From contig CAZWBQ010000006.1 in the NCBI GenBank assembly GCA_964632545.1, positions 20,954 through 84,953 of the forward strand: DNA of 64,000 bases. The letters run 5' to 3'. Positions 52,168 to 61,249 of this stretch are shown in pieces (the stretch's first letter is position 1; every line of letters begins with the position of its first letter). The DNA is from UBA7398 sp964632545. GTDB taxonomy: Bacteria; Actinomycetota; Actinomycetes; Nanopelagicales; Nanopelagicaceae. The translations under genes and the position numbers were made by a program. The notes beneath the pieces are model-generated. The model was not told where the DNA came from, did not search any database, and saw nothing but the letters and a program-made list of their open reading frames with translations.

Positions 52168-53798
52168 AATTACGCGCATCAAAACCTGGTTGGAGCTCAA
52201 CTGCCGATGTTATTGTAATTGGATCTGGAGTTGCGGGCTTAACAACTGCGCTACAAATTCGGGCACATAATCTTTCAGTTCTCTTAGTTACAAAGGCGCG
52301 AGTTGATTCCGGTTCAACCAAATGGGCGCAAGGCGGAATTGCTGCTGCGCTTGGACCTGGCGATACGCCAGATCAACATGAAAAAGATACATTGGTTGCC
52401 GGCGCAGGTCTATGTGACGTTGCAGCAGTAAAAGTTTTAGTTAGTGAAGGACCAGAAGCGGTTCGCAAATTAATTGCACGTGGCGCAGTTTTTGATCTTT
52501 CTGAAACTGGCGAGATTGCGCTAACTCGCGAAGGTGGCCATTTAAGAAATCGAATTCTGCATGCTGGCGGCGATGCAACCGGTGCCGAAGTCTCACGCGC
52601 ACTTCTTGCAGCAGTAAAAAATGATGATGGCATTGAAGTTTTAGAAAATGCTTTAGTTATTGATGCTTTGAAAAATCAGAATGGCGATGTTTGTGGCGTA
52701 ACACTTCACGTAATCGGCGCAGGTACTAGAGATGGTGTCGGGCAAGCCTTAGCGCGTGCCGTGGTAATTGCAACTGGAGGACTTGGCCAAGTATTTTCCC
52801 AAACTACAAACCCATCAGTTTCAACTGGTGATGGTGTTGCATTAGCACTGCGCGCCGGTGCCGATGTTGCAGATGTTGAATTCATTCAATTTCATCCGAC
52901 AGTTTTGTGGATTGGTGATTCATCGCGCGGCCAGCAACCTTTAATATCAGAAGCAGTTCGCGGCGAAGGCGCAATTTTAAGAAACTTAAAAGGTGAAGCA
53001 TTTATGAAAGGTGTACATCCGCTTGCAGATTTAGCACCGCGCGACATTGTGGCAAAAGAAATCAGTCGACAGATGTTGTCTAGCGGCAGTAAGCATGTTT
53101 GGTTGGATGCGACAAAGATTCCAGATTTTGCGGAACGGTTTCCAACCATTTATCAATCATGTTTAAACCATGGCATTAATCCAACAGTTGATTTAATTCC
53201 AGTAGCACCTGCCTCACACTATGCATCGGGCGGCGTGCGCGTGGATCTATTTGGCAAAAGTGCGATTTCCGGGCTTTACGTTTGTGGCGAAAGCGCATGT
53301 ACTGGAGCCCATGGCGCAAATCGATTGGCTTCAAATTCGTTACTCGAAGGTTTAGTTTTTGGCGCTCGAATTGCGGAGAACATTGCAAACTCGATTCCAG
53401 AATTTAGTGAACCAAAATCAAGCAATAGTGCAGAAATATTATTGGATCCAGTTATTCGCACTGCATTACAACAGACAATGTCTCGCGGTGCCGGAGTGGT
53501 TCGCTCTAAAGAAACTTTAGAGGAAACGCTGATGACTTTGCAAAAATTAGCGTTATTTACCACCAATGAGGCAAATATTGATTCTTGGGAAACTACCAAT
53601 CTTTATTACTTAGCTACTGCAATTGTTAGATCTGCACTTGAACGAACTGAGAGTCGTGGTTCACATTGGCGCGAAGATTTTCCTAACATTTCAAAAAAAT
53701 GGGAAAAGCGCATCCATCAACGGATTGATAGCAATGGCACTTGGAGTTCATCAGTTGAAGAGTTGGGAGTGAACAATGTTTTCACCCCAACTAAGTAA
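52164..53798 (+). CDS. nadB: L-aspartate oxidase
   Basis: This 544-residue flavoprotein oxidises L-aspartate to iminoaspartate. The FAD motif VIGSGVAGLTTALQI lies near 16-30, GSTKWAQGGIAAALG near 51-65, and the C-terminal CTGAHGANRLASNSLLEG near 375-392. It is coupled to panC by an ATGA overlap and its last 23 bp overlap nadC. A nadA gene, its usual partner, is not in the window. Confidence 0.94.
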   Translation: MKLRASKPGWSSTADVIVIGSGVAGLTTALQIRAHNLSVLLVTKARVDSGSTKWAQGGIAAALGPGDTPDQHEKDTLVAGAGLCDVAAVKVLVSEGPEAVRKLIARGAVFDLSETGEIALTREGGHLRNRILHAGGDATGAEVSRALLAAVKNDDGIEVLENALVIDALKNQNGDVCGVTLHVIGAGTRDGVGQALARAVVIATGGLGQVFSQTTNPSVSTGDGVALALRAGADVADVEFIQFHPTVLWIGDSSRGQQPLISEAVRGEGAILRNLKGEAFMKGVHPLADLAPRDIVAKEISRQMLSSGSKHVWLDATKIPDFAERFPTIYQSCLNHGINPTVDLIPVAPASHYASGGVRVDLFGKSAISGLYVCGESACTGAHGANRLASNSLLEGLVFGARIAENIANSIPEFSEPKSSNSAEILLDPVIRTALQQTMSRGAGVVRSKETLEETLMTLQKLALFTTNEANIDSWETTNLYYLATAIVRSALERTESRGSHWREDFPNISKKWEKRIHQRIDSNGTWSSSVEELGVNNVFTPTK

Positions 53799-54654
53799 AA
53801 AAATTGCCAGTGTTTCTTTATCAGAATCGACTATTTCAAATTTGGTGAGACTAGCGATTGAAGAAGATTTAGCCGGCGGGATCGATATTACGAGCCAAGC
53901 AACTGTAAGTTCTGATCAAGTATCTAAAGCAGAGTTTTGCAATCGGAGTGCCGGAATTATTTCTGGTGTATTAGTAGCAGCAGCAGTTTTGGAATATTGT
54001 GGAGTGACAGAATATGAATTATTGATTTCAGATGGCGATTTTTTACCTGAAAACTCAAAACTAATAAGTGTTAAAGGAAATACTAGGTCAATACTTTTAG
54101 CGGAGAGAACTGCACTGAATTTTCTTGGCAGGCTTAGCGGAATAAGCACGTTAACAAACACTTGGGTCAAAGAAGTTTCAGAGTATAAAGTTAAGATTCG
54201 GGATACTAGAAAGACAACTCCGGGGTATCGCGAACTTGAAAAATATGCAGTTCGAATGGGTGGCGGTACAAATCATCGGATGTCACTTTCGGATGCAGCG
54301 CTAATAAAAGATAATCATGTGCTAGCCGCTGGTGGTGTAGTACCGGCATTCAACGAAGTTTTAGCAAAATACCCAACTCTGCCAATTGAAATTGAAATAG
54401 ACACTATTACACAACTAAAAGAGATTATGAATCTTAAAGTTGACTTGGCGATGCTCGACAATATGTCGCCGGAACAGTGCAGAGAAGCAGCTCAACTTGT
54501 TGCCGGAAAATTTAAACTTGAAGCTTCTGGTGGAATCACATTAGCGAACGCGAAAGCTTATGGAGCTTCTGGAGTTGATTACTTAGCTATTGGTGCACTT
54601 ACTCATTCGGCTACAAATTTAGATATCGGGCTCGACTTCCTAGGAGAAAAATAA
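53776..54654 (+). CDS. nadC: nicotinate-nucleotide pyrophosphorylase (carboxylating)
   Basis: This 292-residue quinolinate phosphoribosyltransferase has IRDTRKTTPGYRELEKYAVRMGGGTNHR (about 136-163) for quinolinate/PRPP binding and LEASGGITLANAKAYGASGVDYLAIGALTHS near the end. It overlaps nadB by 23 bp and coaX by one base (TAATG). The start MFSPQLSKK lies inside nadB; a later start would lose conserved helix residues, so this one is kept. Confidence 0.95.
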   Translation: MFSPQLSKKIASVSLSESTISNLVRLAIEEDLAGGIDITSQATVSSDQVSKAEFCNRSAGIISGVLVAAAVLEYCGVTEYELLISDGDFLPENSKLISVKGNTRSILLAERTALNFLGRLSGISTLTNTWVKEVSEYKVKIRDTRKTTPGYRELEKYAVRMGGGTNHRMSLSDAALIKDNHVLAAGGVVPAFNEVLAKYPTLPIEIEIDTITQLKEIMNLKVDLAMLDNMSPEQCREAAQLVAGKFKLEASGGITLANAKAYGASGVDYLAIGALTHSATNLDIGLDFLGEK

Positions 54655-55430
54655 TGCTGCTAACAATAGATGTCGGAAACACAAATACAGTTCTCGGAAT
54701 ATTTGATGGTGATGAATTAATCCAATCCTGGCGAGTGAAAACTGATCCACGTGACACTTCCGACGAGTTATGGTTGCAATATCGCTCATTAATAGAAGGC
54801 TACAAAGTTGATGGGCTTGCAATTTGTTCGACCGTTCCTGCAATATTGCGGGAAATCCGAACGATGATTACTAATTATTTCTCTGATATCCGTTGCACAA
54901 TCATTGAGCCAGGTACAAAAACAGGAGTACCGTTATTAGTAGATAATCCAAAAGAAATTGGTGCTGACCGAATCGTAAACACTCTTGCAGCTTTTACTCT
55001 ATACGGCGATAAAGGCCCATGCATTGTTGTGGATTTTGGAACTTCAACAAATCTTGATGTTGTTTCACCAAAAGGCGAATTTCTCGGAGGTGCGTTAGCC
55101 CCAGGAATTGAAATTTCTGTTGATGCGCTAGCGGCTCGAGCAGCTCAGCTTCGAAAAGTGGAATTAGTTAGGCCAAAGTCAGTAATCGGGAAAAACACCG
55201 TTGAAGCTTTGCAATCCGGAACTATTTTTGGATTTGCAGGGCAAGTTGATGGTTTAGTTAATCGAATTATCGAAGTTCTCGAAAATGATTATCCAGAAAC
55301 CGAAAACGTATCAATTATTGCAACTGGTGGATTAGCGCCATTAGTTTTAGGTATCAGCGAAATGATCGATTACCATGAACCAGATTTAACCCTTATTGGA
55401 CTTCGGTTAGTTCATCAGCGCAACGGTTAG
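54654..55430 (+). CDS. coaX: type III pantothenate kinase
   Basis: This 258-residue CoaX-type kinase of the ASKHA fold has MLLTIDVGNTNTVLGIFDG at the start, DFGTSTNLDVVS near 124 and GGALAPGIEISVDALAARAAQL near 144-165. It phosphorylates pantothenate to start CoA synthesis, needs a monovalent cation and is not feedback-inhibited like CoaA. It is coupled to nadC by TAATG and followed 22 bp later by lysS. With panC it gives two CoA-pathway genes in one transcript. Confidence 0.94.
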   Translation: MLLTIDVGNTNTVLGIFDGDELIQSWRVKTDPRDTSDELWLQYRSLIEGYKVDGLAICSTVPAILREIRTMITNYFSDIRCTIIEPGTKTGVPLLVDNPKEIGADRIVNTLAAFTLYGDKGPCIVVDFGTSTNLDVVSPKGEFLGGALAPGIEISVDALAARAAQLRKVELVRPKSVIGKNTVEALQSGTIFGFAGQVDGLVNRIIEVLENDYPETENVSIIATGGLAPLVLGISEMIDYHEPDLTLIGLRLVHQRNG

Positions 55431-55452
55431 CAATGGTTAGACTGCAGCCATT

Positions 55453-56958
55453 ATGACTGAGTCAAAACCAGAGGTTTCTGACGATCTTCCAGAACAACTT
55501 CGGATTCGTCGCGAGAAGCGCGAGAGCCTGCTTTCTCGCGGTATCTCGCCATATCCAGTCGCTGTCCCAAGAACTGCTTCGCTTTCAGAGATCCGTGAAC
55601 GCCATAAAGATTTACCAATCGATGTTGGTACTGGAATTATTGAAAGCCTAACTGGCAGAGTTATTTTCAAACGCGATACTGGAAAATTATGTTTTGCAAC
55701 GCTTCGTGAAGGCGATGGAACCGAATTGCAAGCCATGTTTTCGCTAGACAAAGTAGGCGAAGCTATTCTAAATACTTGGAAAGCCGATGTTGATCTTGGC
55801 GATTTAGTAAGTGTGACTGGCGAAATAATTACTTCAAAACGTGGCGAGCTTTCAATTCTGGCAAACAATTATGCGATGGCTTCAAAATCTTTAAGACCAT
55901 TGCCGGTAGAACATAAACCGCTCTCTGAAGAAACTCGAGTGCGGATGCGGTATGTAGATTTAATTGTTCGCCCAGAAGCTCGACTTAATGCACGTACTCG
56001 TCCAATCGTGATGAAATCACTAAGAAATTCTTTTGACTCTCGTGGGTTTATTGAAGTTGAAACACCGATGTTGCAAGTCATGCACGGTGGTGCCGCAGCG
56101 CGACCATTTAAAACGAAGAGCAATGCTTACGATATGGATCTATTTCTGCGAATTGCGCCAGAACTATTTTTAAAGCGTTGCGTAGTAGGGGGATTGGAAC
56201 GCGTTTTTGAAATTAATCGAAATTTTCGAAATGAAGGTGCGGACTCAAGCCACTCGCCAGAATTTGCAATGATTGAGACTTATCAGTCATACGGCGATTG
56301 GAATTCAATGGCTGATTTAACCCGCGAATTAGTACAGGAATCGGCCAAGGCAGTATTTGGGAGCCATGTTGTAAAACATCATGATGGAACTGAAAACGAT
56401 TTAAGCGGAAAATGGCGCGAAGTTGATTTTTATACTGCTATTTCTGAAGGCGTTGGTGAAAAAGTTACCGCAGAGACTAGTAAAGAAAACTTAAAGAAAT
56501 ACGCTGAAAAATTGGGCATGAAAGTTGATCCAAAATGGATAACTGGGAAGTTAGCTGAAGAAATCTTTGAGCACATTTATAAGGGAAAGTTAAATATTCC
56601 AACTTTTGTTAAAGGATTTCCGATCGATACTTCACCACTAGTCAGGGCGCATCGTGAGCTTCCTGGAGTAGCAGAGAAATGGGATTTGTATATTGATGGA
56701 TTTGAATTAGCAACTGGTTATTCAGAATTAATTGACCCAGTTGTACAACGGGAGCGATTAGTAGAACAAGCCAAGCTTGGCGCAACCGGTGATTTAGAAG
56801 CGATGGGTCTAGATGAAGATTTCTTGCGAGCGATGGAATTTGGAATGCCGCCAATGGGTGGCATGGGTATGGGCGTTGATCGATTGCTAATGGCGCTTAC
56901 TGGGTTAGGAATTCGCGAAACTATTCTATTTCCGTTAGTGAAACCGGAAGAGAATTAA
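55453..56958 (+). CDS. lysS: lysyl-tRNA synthetase, class II
   Basis: This 501-residue synthetase has an N-terminal OB-fold anticodon domain (about 60-160, with LTGRVIFKRDTGKLCFATLREG) and a class II core: motif 1 around RGFIEVETPML, motif 2 around FRNEGADSSHSPEFAM, and motif 3 GMGMGVDRLLMALTG near 473-487. It is a soluble single-function protein without the membrane domain of LysX. Final gene of the cofactor block before the acetyltransferase. Confidence 0.96.
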   Translation: MTESKPEVSDDLPEQLRIRREKRESLLSRGISPYPVAVPRTASLSEIRERHKDLPIDVGTGIIESLTGRVIFKRDTGKLCFATLREGDGTELQAMFSLDKVGEAILNTWKADVDLGDLVSVTGEIITSKRGELSILANNYAMASKSLRPLPVEHKPLSEETRVRMRYVDLIVRPEARLNARTRPIVMKSLRNSFDSRGFIEVETPMLQVMHGGAAARPFKTKSNAYDMDLFLRIAPELFLKRCVVGGLERVFEINRNFRNEGADSSHSPEFAMIETYQSYGDWNSMADLTRELVQESAKAVFGSHVVKHHDGTENDLSGKWREVDFYTAISEGVGEKVTAETSKENLKKYAEKLGMKVDPKWITGKLAEEIFEHIYKGKLNIPTFVKGFPIDTSPLVRAHRELPGVAEKWDLYIDGFELATGYSELIDPVVQRERLVEQAKLGATGDLEAMGLDEDFLRAMEFGMPPMGGMGMGVDRLLMALTGLGIRETILFPLVKPEEN

Positions 56959-56959
56959 T

Positions 56960-57460
56960 ATGGGCGTTGTACAAATTCGTAATGCGCAAACTGGCGATGT
57001 AAAAACTATTAGAAAAATTATCGATGACTATGCGTTGCAACGGAGGTTGCTCTCCAAAGAAACCGTAACGCTCTTTGAAAGCATTCAAGAATTTTCAGTA
57101 GCAGTTGATGGAAATGAAGTCGTGGGTTGCGGAGCACTTCATGTACTCTGGGAAGATTTAGCTGAAGTACGCACTGTTGCTGTAGTTGAGAGACTTCGTG
57201 GAAATGGAGTCGGCCATCAATTAATGGAACACATAATTGATCGTGCTCGAAAAATTGGAGTGAAGCGTTTGTTCTGTTTAACTTTTGAAACTGAATTTTT
57301 TGGACGCCATGGATTTATTGAGATTCAAGGAACACCAGTAGAGCCAGATGTTTACACACAACTACTGCGTTCTTATGACGAAGGTATCGCGGAGTTCTTA
57401 GATTTAGAGAGCGTAAAACCCAATACCTTGGGCAACACCCGAATGATCAAGGTCCTTTAA
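56960..57460 (+). CDS. GNAT acetyltransferase, probable amino-acid N-acetyltransferase (ArgA-like)
   Basis: This 166-residue GNAT protein starts 1 bp after the lysS stop. The acetyl-CoA motif region VRTVAVVERLRGNGVGHQLMEHII lies near 71-94, and the tail LFCLTFETEFFGRHGF near 104-119 is typical of short actinobacterial N-acetylglutamate synthases of the Rv2747 type, which lack the amino-acid kinase domain. It would make N-acetyl-L-glutamate for arginine synthesis. Function inferred from family match and position next to lysS. Confidence 0.8.
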   Translation: MGVVQIRNAQTGDVKTIRKIIDDYALQRRLLSKETVTLFESIQEFSVAVDGNEVVGCGALHVLWEDLAEVRTVAVVERLRGNGVGHQLMEHIIDRARKIGVKRLFCLTFETEFFGRHGFIEIQGTPVEPDVYTQLLRSYDEGIAEFLDLESVKPNTLGNTRMIKVL

Positions 57461-57628
57461 ACCTGTAAAATTGAGCCGCTATTCGGGCATAAATCACTAG
57501 ATTCTGTGGTTAAACCCAGCAACGCCCGCAAGATATGTCGAATATCCATATCGCACTGATTCTGCTGGCGCGTTAGGCTAAACCAGTACCCAAGCCGCTT
57601 AACCCGCGGACAGTCAGGAGATAGTCAT
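57461..57628 (+). promoter_or_regulatory. clpC upstream and leader region
   Basis: These 168 bp hold no gene. They contain several short inverted repeats: CGGGC (57484-57488) with GCCCG (57524-57528), and GATATG (57532-57537) with CATATC (57547-57552). TCAGGAG precedes the ATG at 57629. No ClgR (CGC-N5-GCG) or HspR/HAIR site was found in it. A long leader could be a control point for clpC, but no known riboswitch is recognised. Confidence 0.4.
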
Positions 57629-60142
57629 ATGTTTGAGCGCTTTACCGATAGAGCTCGTCGCGTTGTTGTGCTTGCGCAAGAAGAAGCGCGCATGCTTAAT
57701 CACAACTACATCGGTACCGAACATATTCTTCTTGGATTAATCCACGAGGGTGAAGGCGTCGCTGCAAAAGGTTTAGAGTCACTTGGAATTTCATTAGAAG
57801 CGGTTCGTTCTCAAGTTGAAGAGATCATCGGACAAGGGCAACAAGCACCATCAGGTCATATTCCATTCACACCGCGCGCGAAGAAAGTATTGGAACTTTC
57901 GCTTCGTGAAGCGTTACAACTTGGGCATAACTACATTGGTACTGAACATATTTTGCTCGGATTAATTCGTGAAGGAGAAGGCGTTGCAGCTCAAGTACTT
58001 GTAAAACTTGGCGCAGATTTGAATCGAGTTCGCCAGCAAGTTATTCAACTGCTATCCGGTTATCAAGGTAAAGAAGCGGTATCAACTGGCGGACCAGCCG
58101 AAGGCACGCCATCTACATCTCTAGTCTTAGATCAATTTGGTAGAAACCTAACGCAAGCAGCCCGCGACGGAAAATTAGATCCTGTAATTGGTCGCGAAAA
58201 AGAAATCGAACGTGTTATGCAAGTGCTCTCACGTCGCACTAAAAATAATCCAGTATTAATTGGCGAGCCAGGTGTTGGTAAGACTGCAGTTGTTGAAGGT
58301 TTAGCACAAGCAATTGTAAAAAACGATGTACCGGAGACTTTAAAAGATAAGCAACTTTATTCACTTGATTTAGGTGCGCTCGTTGCGGGCAGCCGATACC
58401 GCGGAGATTTCGAAGAGCGTTTGAAGAAAGTATTAAAAGAAATTCGCACGCGTGGGGACATTATTCTTTTCATCGATGAAATTCACACTCTGGTTGGCGC
58501 GGGAGCTGCTGAAGGCGCAATAGATGCCGCAAGCATTTTGAAACCAATGTTGGCGCGCGGCGAACTCCAGACTATCGGCGCAACTACACTTGATGAGTAC
58601 CGTAAACATTTAGAAAAAGATGCTGCGCTAGAGCGACGTTTCCAACCGATTCAAGTTGCAGAACCATCGCTAGCACACACCATTGAAATTCTTAAAGGGC
58701 TTCGCGATCGTTACGAATCGCACCATAAAGTTTCGATTTCAGATGCAGCGCTAGTTTCTGCAGCAACTCTCGCAGATCGTTATGTTGCTGATCGATTCTT
58801 GCCAGATAAAGCGATTGATTTAATTGATGAGGCTGGATCACGGTTACGAATTCGACGTATGACTGCGCCACCTGAACTTCGTGAATTCGATGACAAGATT
58901 GCTAACGCTCGTAAAGAGAAAGAATCTGCAATTGATGGCCAAGATTTTGAAAAGGCTGCAGCGCTACGCGATAAAGAAAAAAACTTAATTACAGAGAAAG
59001 CAGAGCGCGAAAAAGCTTGGAAAGCTGGCGACTTAGATGTAGTTGCTGTAGTTGATGAAGAATTAATTGCAGAAGTACTTTCAACTGCGACCGGTATTCC
59101 AGTTTTCAAATTAACTGAAGCTGAAACAGCTCGGTTACTGCGCATGGAAGATGAACTCCATCGTCGTGTGATTGGTCAAGACCAAGCAATTAAAGCGCTC
59201 TCGCAAGCGATTCGTAGAACTCGTGCTGGACTTAAAGATCCAAAACGTCCAGGTGGATCATTTATTTTCGCCGGTCCTTCAGGTGTTGGTAAGACCGAAC
59301 TTTCTCGAACTCTTGCGGCATTCTTATTCGGTGATGCCGATGCACTAATTCAACTTGATATGTCGGAGTACTCTGAAAAGCACACAGCATCAAGGTTATT
59401 TGGGGCACCTCCAGGTTATGTTGGATATGACGAGGGTGGGCAACTAACGGAGAAAGTTCGTCGTCGTCCATTCTCAGTTGTACTCTTTGATGAAATTGAA
59501 AAAGCACATCCTGATATCTTCAATTCGCTGTTACAAGTATTAGAAGATGGTCGATTAACTGATGCGCAAGGTCGAGTCGTTGATTTCAAGAACACTGTAA
59601 TCATCATGACTACTAACCTTGGGACTCGCGACATTTCTAAGAGCTTGGCACTTGGTTTTACCAACGTCACCGATGCACTGGGAAATTACGAACGGATGAA
59701 GGCGAAAGTTCAAGATGAACTCAAGACTCATTTCCGTCCAGAATTCTTAAACCGTATTGATGATGTCGTGGTATTCCATCAATTGAGCGAGAATGAAATT
59801 ATTCAGATCGTTGATCTAATGATTGCCAATCTGGAAGATCGATTGAAGGCAAAAGATATGGGTATCGAATTAACTTCTGCAGCTAAGGCGCTCTTAGCTA
59901 AGCGCGGATACGACCCGGTTCTTGGCGCACGCCCACTTCGCCGAACCATCCAACGTGAAATCGAAGATGCGCTCTCTGAAAAAATTCTTTTCGGTGACAT
60001 TAAGGCTGGTGAAATCATCTTGATCGATGTTGTTCCGGCTAAAGAAGGCGAAATTGGCTCTGAAACCTTTACTTTTAAAGGTATGCCAAGAGAACAATTG
60101 CCAGATTCACCTGGTGATTTAGCGGAAGCTCCAACCGCTTAA
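57629..60142 (+). CDS. clpC: ATP-dependent Clp protease ATP-binding subunit ClpC
   Basis: This 837-residue Hsp100 unfoldase has two N-terminal Clp repeats (about 5-145), a first AAA+ module with GEPGVGKT near 212, a middle region containing a UVR-like motif (DFEKAAALRDKEKNL near 441), and a second AAA+ module with GPSGVGKTE near 550. It feeds unfolded proteins to ClpP. Order after lysS is the standard actinobacterial one. It has its own leader of 168 bp. No truncation is seen. Confidence 0.97.
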   Translation: MFERFTDRARRVVVLAQEEARMLNHNYIGTEHILLGLIHEGEGVAAKGLESLGISLEAVRSQVEEIIGQGQQAPSGHIPFTPRAKKVLELSLREALQLGHNYIGTEHILLGLIREGEGVAAQVLVKLGADLNRVRQQVIQLLSGYQGKEAVSTGGPAEGTPSTSLVLDQFGRNLTQAARDGKLDPVIGREKEIERVMQVLSRRTKNNPVLIGEPGVGKTAVVEGLAQAIVKNDVPETLKDKQLYSLDLGALVAGSRYRGDFEERLKKVLKEIRTRGDIILFIDEIHTLVGAGAAEGAIDAASILKPMLARGELQTIGATTLDEYRKHLEKDAALERRFQPIQVAEPSLAHTIEILKGLRDRYESHHKVSISDAALVSAATLADRYVADRFLPDKAIDLIDEAGSRLRIRRMTAPPELREFDDKIANARKEKESAIDGQDFEKAAALRDKEKNLITEKAEREKAWKAGDLDVVAVVDEELIAEVLSTATGIPVFKLTEAETARLLRMEDELHRRVIGQDQAIKALSQAIRRTRAGLKDPKRPGGSFIFAGPSGVGKTELSRTLAAFLFGDADALIQLDMSEYSEKHTASRLFGAPPGYVGYDEGGQLTEKVRRRPFSVVLFDEIEKAHPDIFNSLLQVLEDGRLTDAQGRVVDFKNTVIIMTTNLGTRDISKSLALGFTNVTDALGNYERMKAKVQDELKTHFRPEFLNRIDDVVVFHQLSENEIIQIVDLMIANLEDRLKAKDMGIELTSAAKALLAKRGYDPVLGARPLRRTIQREIEDALSEKILFGDIKAGEIILIDVVPAKEGEIGSETFTFKGMPREQLPDSPGDLAEAPTA

Positions 60143-60163
60143 ACACTTTATTTTCATAAACTT

Positions 60164-60191
60164 TTGACTTTTCTTGCCAGAGCATTACTCT
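60164..60191 (+). promoter_or_regulatory. promoter of murQ
   Basis: TTGACT (60164-60169), 16-bp spacer, TACTCT (60186-60191) fit a sigma-A promoter well. It lies 31 bp upstream of the murQ ATG at 60223, with GGGAAAGG as ribosome site. Confidence 0.55.
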
Positions 60192-60222
60192 TTAACGATT
60201 AATGCGATCGGGAAAGGCGTAA

Positions 60223-61146
60223 ATGACTACCGATAATAGTAGTTCTGAATCGAAATTAGGTTCCTTACGTACCGAACAAGTTGATGCCAAATACCATTTA
60301 CTAGATGCAATGTCAGTAACCGAATTACTTCAAGCAATGAATGAAAGTGATGCTGAAGTACCGCGCGCAATTGCTTTAAAACTTCCAGCTATCGAAAAGG
60401 CAATCGATGGAATAGTAGATCGCTTGTTACAAGGCGGACGATTAATTTACTTAGGAGCCGGAACTTCTGGGCGACTCGGAGTGTTAGACGCAGCTGAATG
60501 TGGACCAACTTTCTCAGTGACTGAAGATCAAGTAGTGGCATTTATTGCAGGTGGTGATGATGCCCTTAGACATCCGGCAGAAGGAATCGAGGATGATCCA
60601 AATGCCGGTGCGGCTGATTTAAAATTAAAGAAAGTTACACAACTTGATGCAGTTGTTGGAATCGCGGCTAGCGGACGAACTCCTTATGTAATAGGAGCAC
60701 TTAAACTTGCAAAAGAAGTTGGTGCATTAACCATAGGTTTAACAAATAATATGAATTCAGAAATATCGAAGATTGTGGACCATTCAATTGAAATAGATTC
60801 TGGACCAGAGTTACTTGCAGGTTCTACAAGATTGAAATCTGGCACCGCACAGAAATTAGTTTTAAATATGATTTCTACAATCGCAATGGTTCGACTCGGC
60901 AAGACTTATGGAAATCTAATGGTGGACCTTCAAGTAACAAATGAGAAGTTGCAAGATCGAGCGCTTAGAATTATTGAAAAAGCCACTGGAGCCGTTCGTT
61001 CGGAATCGACGCGAGCCCTAAGTGAAGCAAACCATGAAGTTAAAGTTGCAATATTGATGTTGCTCCTAAATTTAGATGCGAAAGCAGCTCGCGAACGCTT
61101 GCTTGCCTCCTCAAATCGGATTCGTGAAGCTTTAGGCTCCGAATAA
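60223..61146 (+). CDS. murQ: N-acetylmuramic acid 6-phosphate etherase
   Basis: This 307-residue SIS-domain enzyme cuts the lactyl ether of MurNAc-6-phosphate to give GlcNAc-6-P and D-lactate. GAGTSGRLG at 78-86 and catalytic Glu92 (DAAECGP) are present, as is the GIAASGRTPYVIGAL block. It lies directly before a RpiR/MurR-type regulator and a sugar importer, so it probably belongs to a cell-wall amino-sugar recycling unit. No kinase for MurNAc is visible in the window. Confidence 0.94.
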   Translation: MTTDNSSSESKLGSLRTEQVDAKYHLLDAMSVTELLQAMNESDAEVPRAIALKLPAIEKAIDGIVDRLLQGGRLIYLGAGTSGRLGVLDAAECGPTFSVTEDQVVAFIAGGDDALRHPAEGIEDDPNAGAADLKLKKVTQLDAVVGIAASGRTPYVIGALKLAKEVGALTIGLTNNMNSEISKIVDHSIEIDSGPELLAGSTRLKSGTAQKLVLNMISTIAMVRLGKTYGNLMVDLQVTNEKLQDRALRIIEKATGAVRSESTRALSEANHEVKVAILMLLLNLDAKAARERLLASSNRIREALGSE

Positions 61147-61172
61147 CCAGCTCAAAACTTCTGGTTTTCGGC

Positions 61173-61201
61173 TTGACCCATCAGGATTTAGGCGATAATT
61201 T
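61173..61201 (+). promoter_or_regulatory. promoter of the murR-like gene
   Basis: TTGACC (61173-61178), 17-bp spacer, TAATTT (61196-61201) match a sigma-A promoter. It lies between murQ and the regulator gene, whose ATG at 61250 has GGAGG upstream. This suggests regulator and importer are transcribed apart from murQ. Confidence 0.55.
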
Positions 61202-61249
61202 TCACCAAGCAAAGATTTTGCTGAATTTTATTTTCACCGGAGGTCTCAG

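Noticed and set aside
57461..57628. Possible ClgR site (CGC near 57553 and GCG near 57570)
   Set aside because: The spacing is 13 bp instead of 5, so it does not match the known ClgR consensus.
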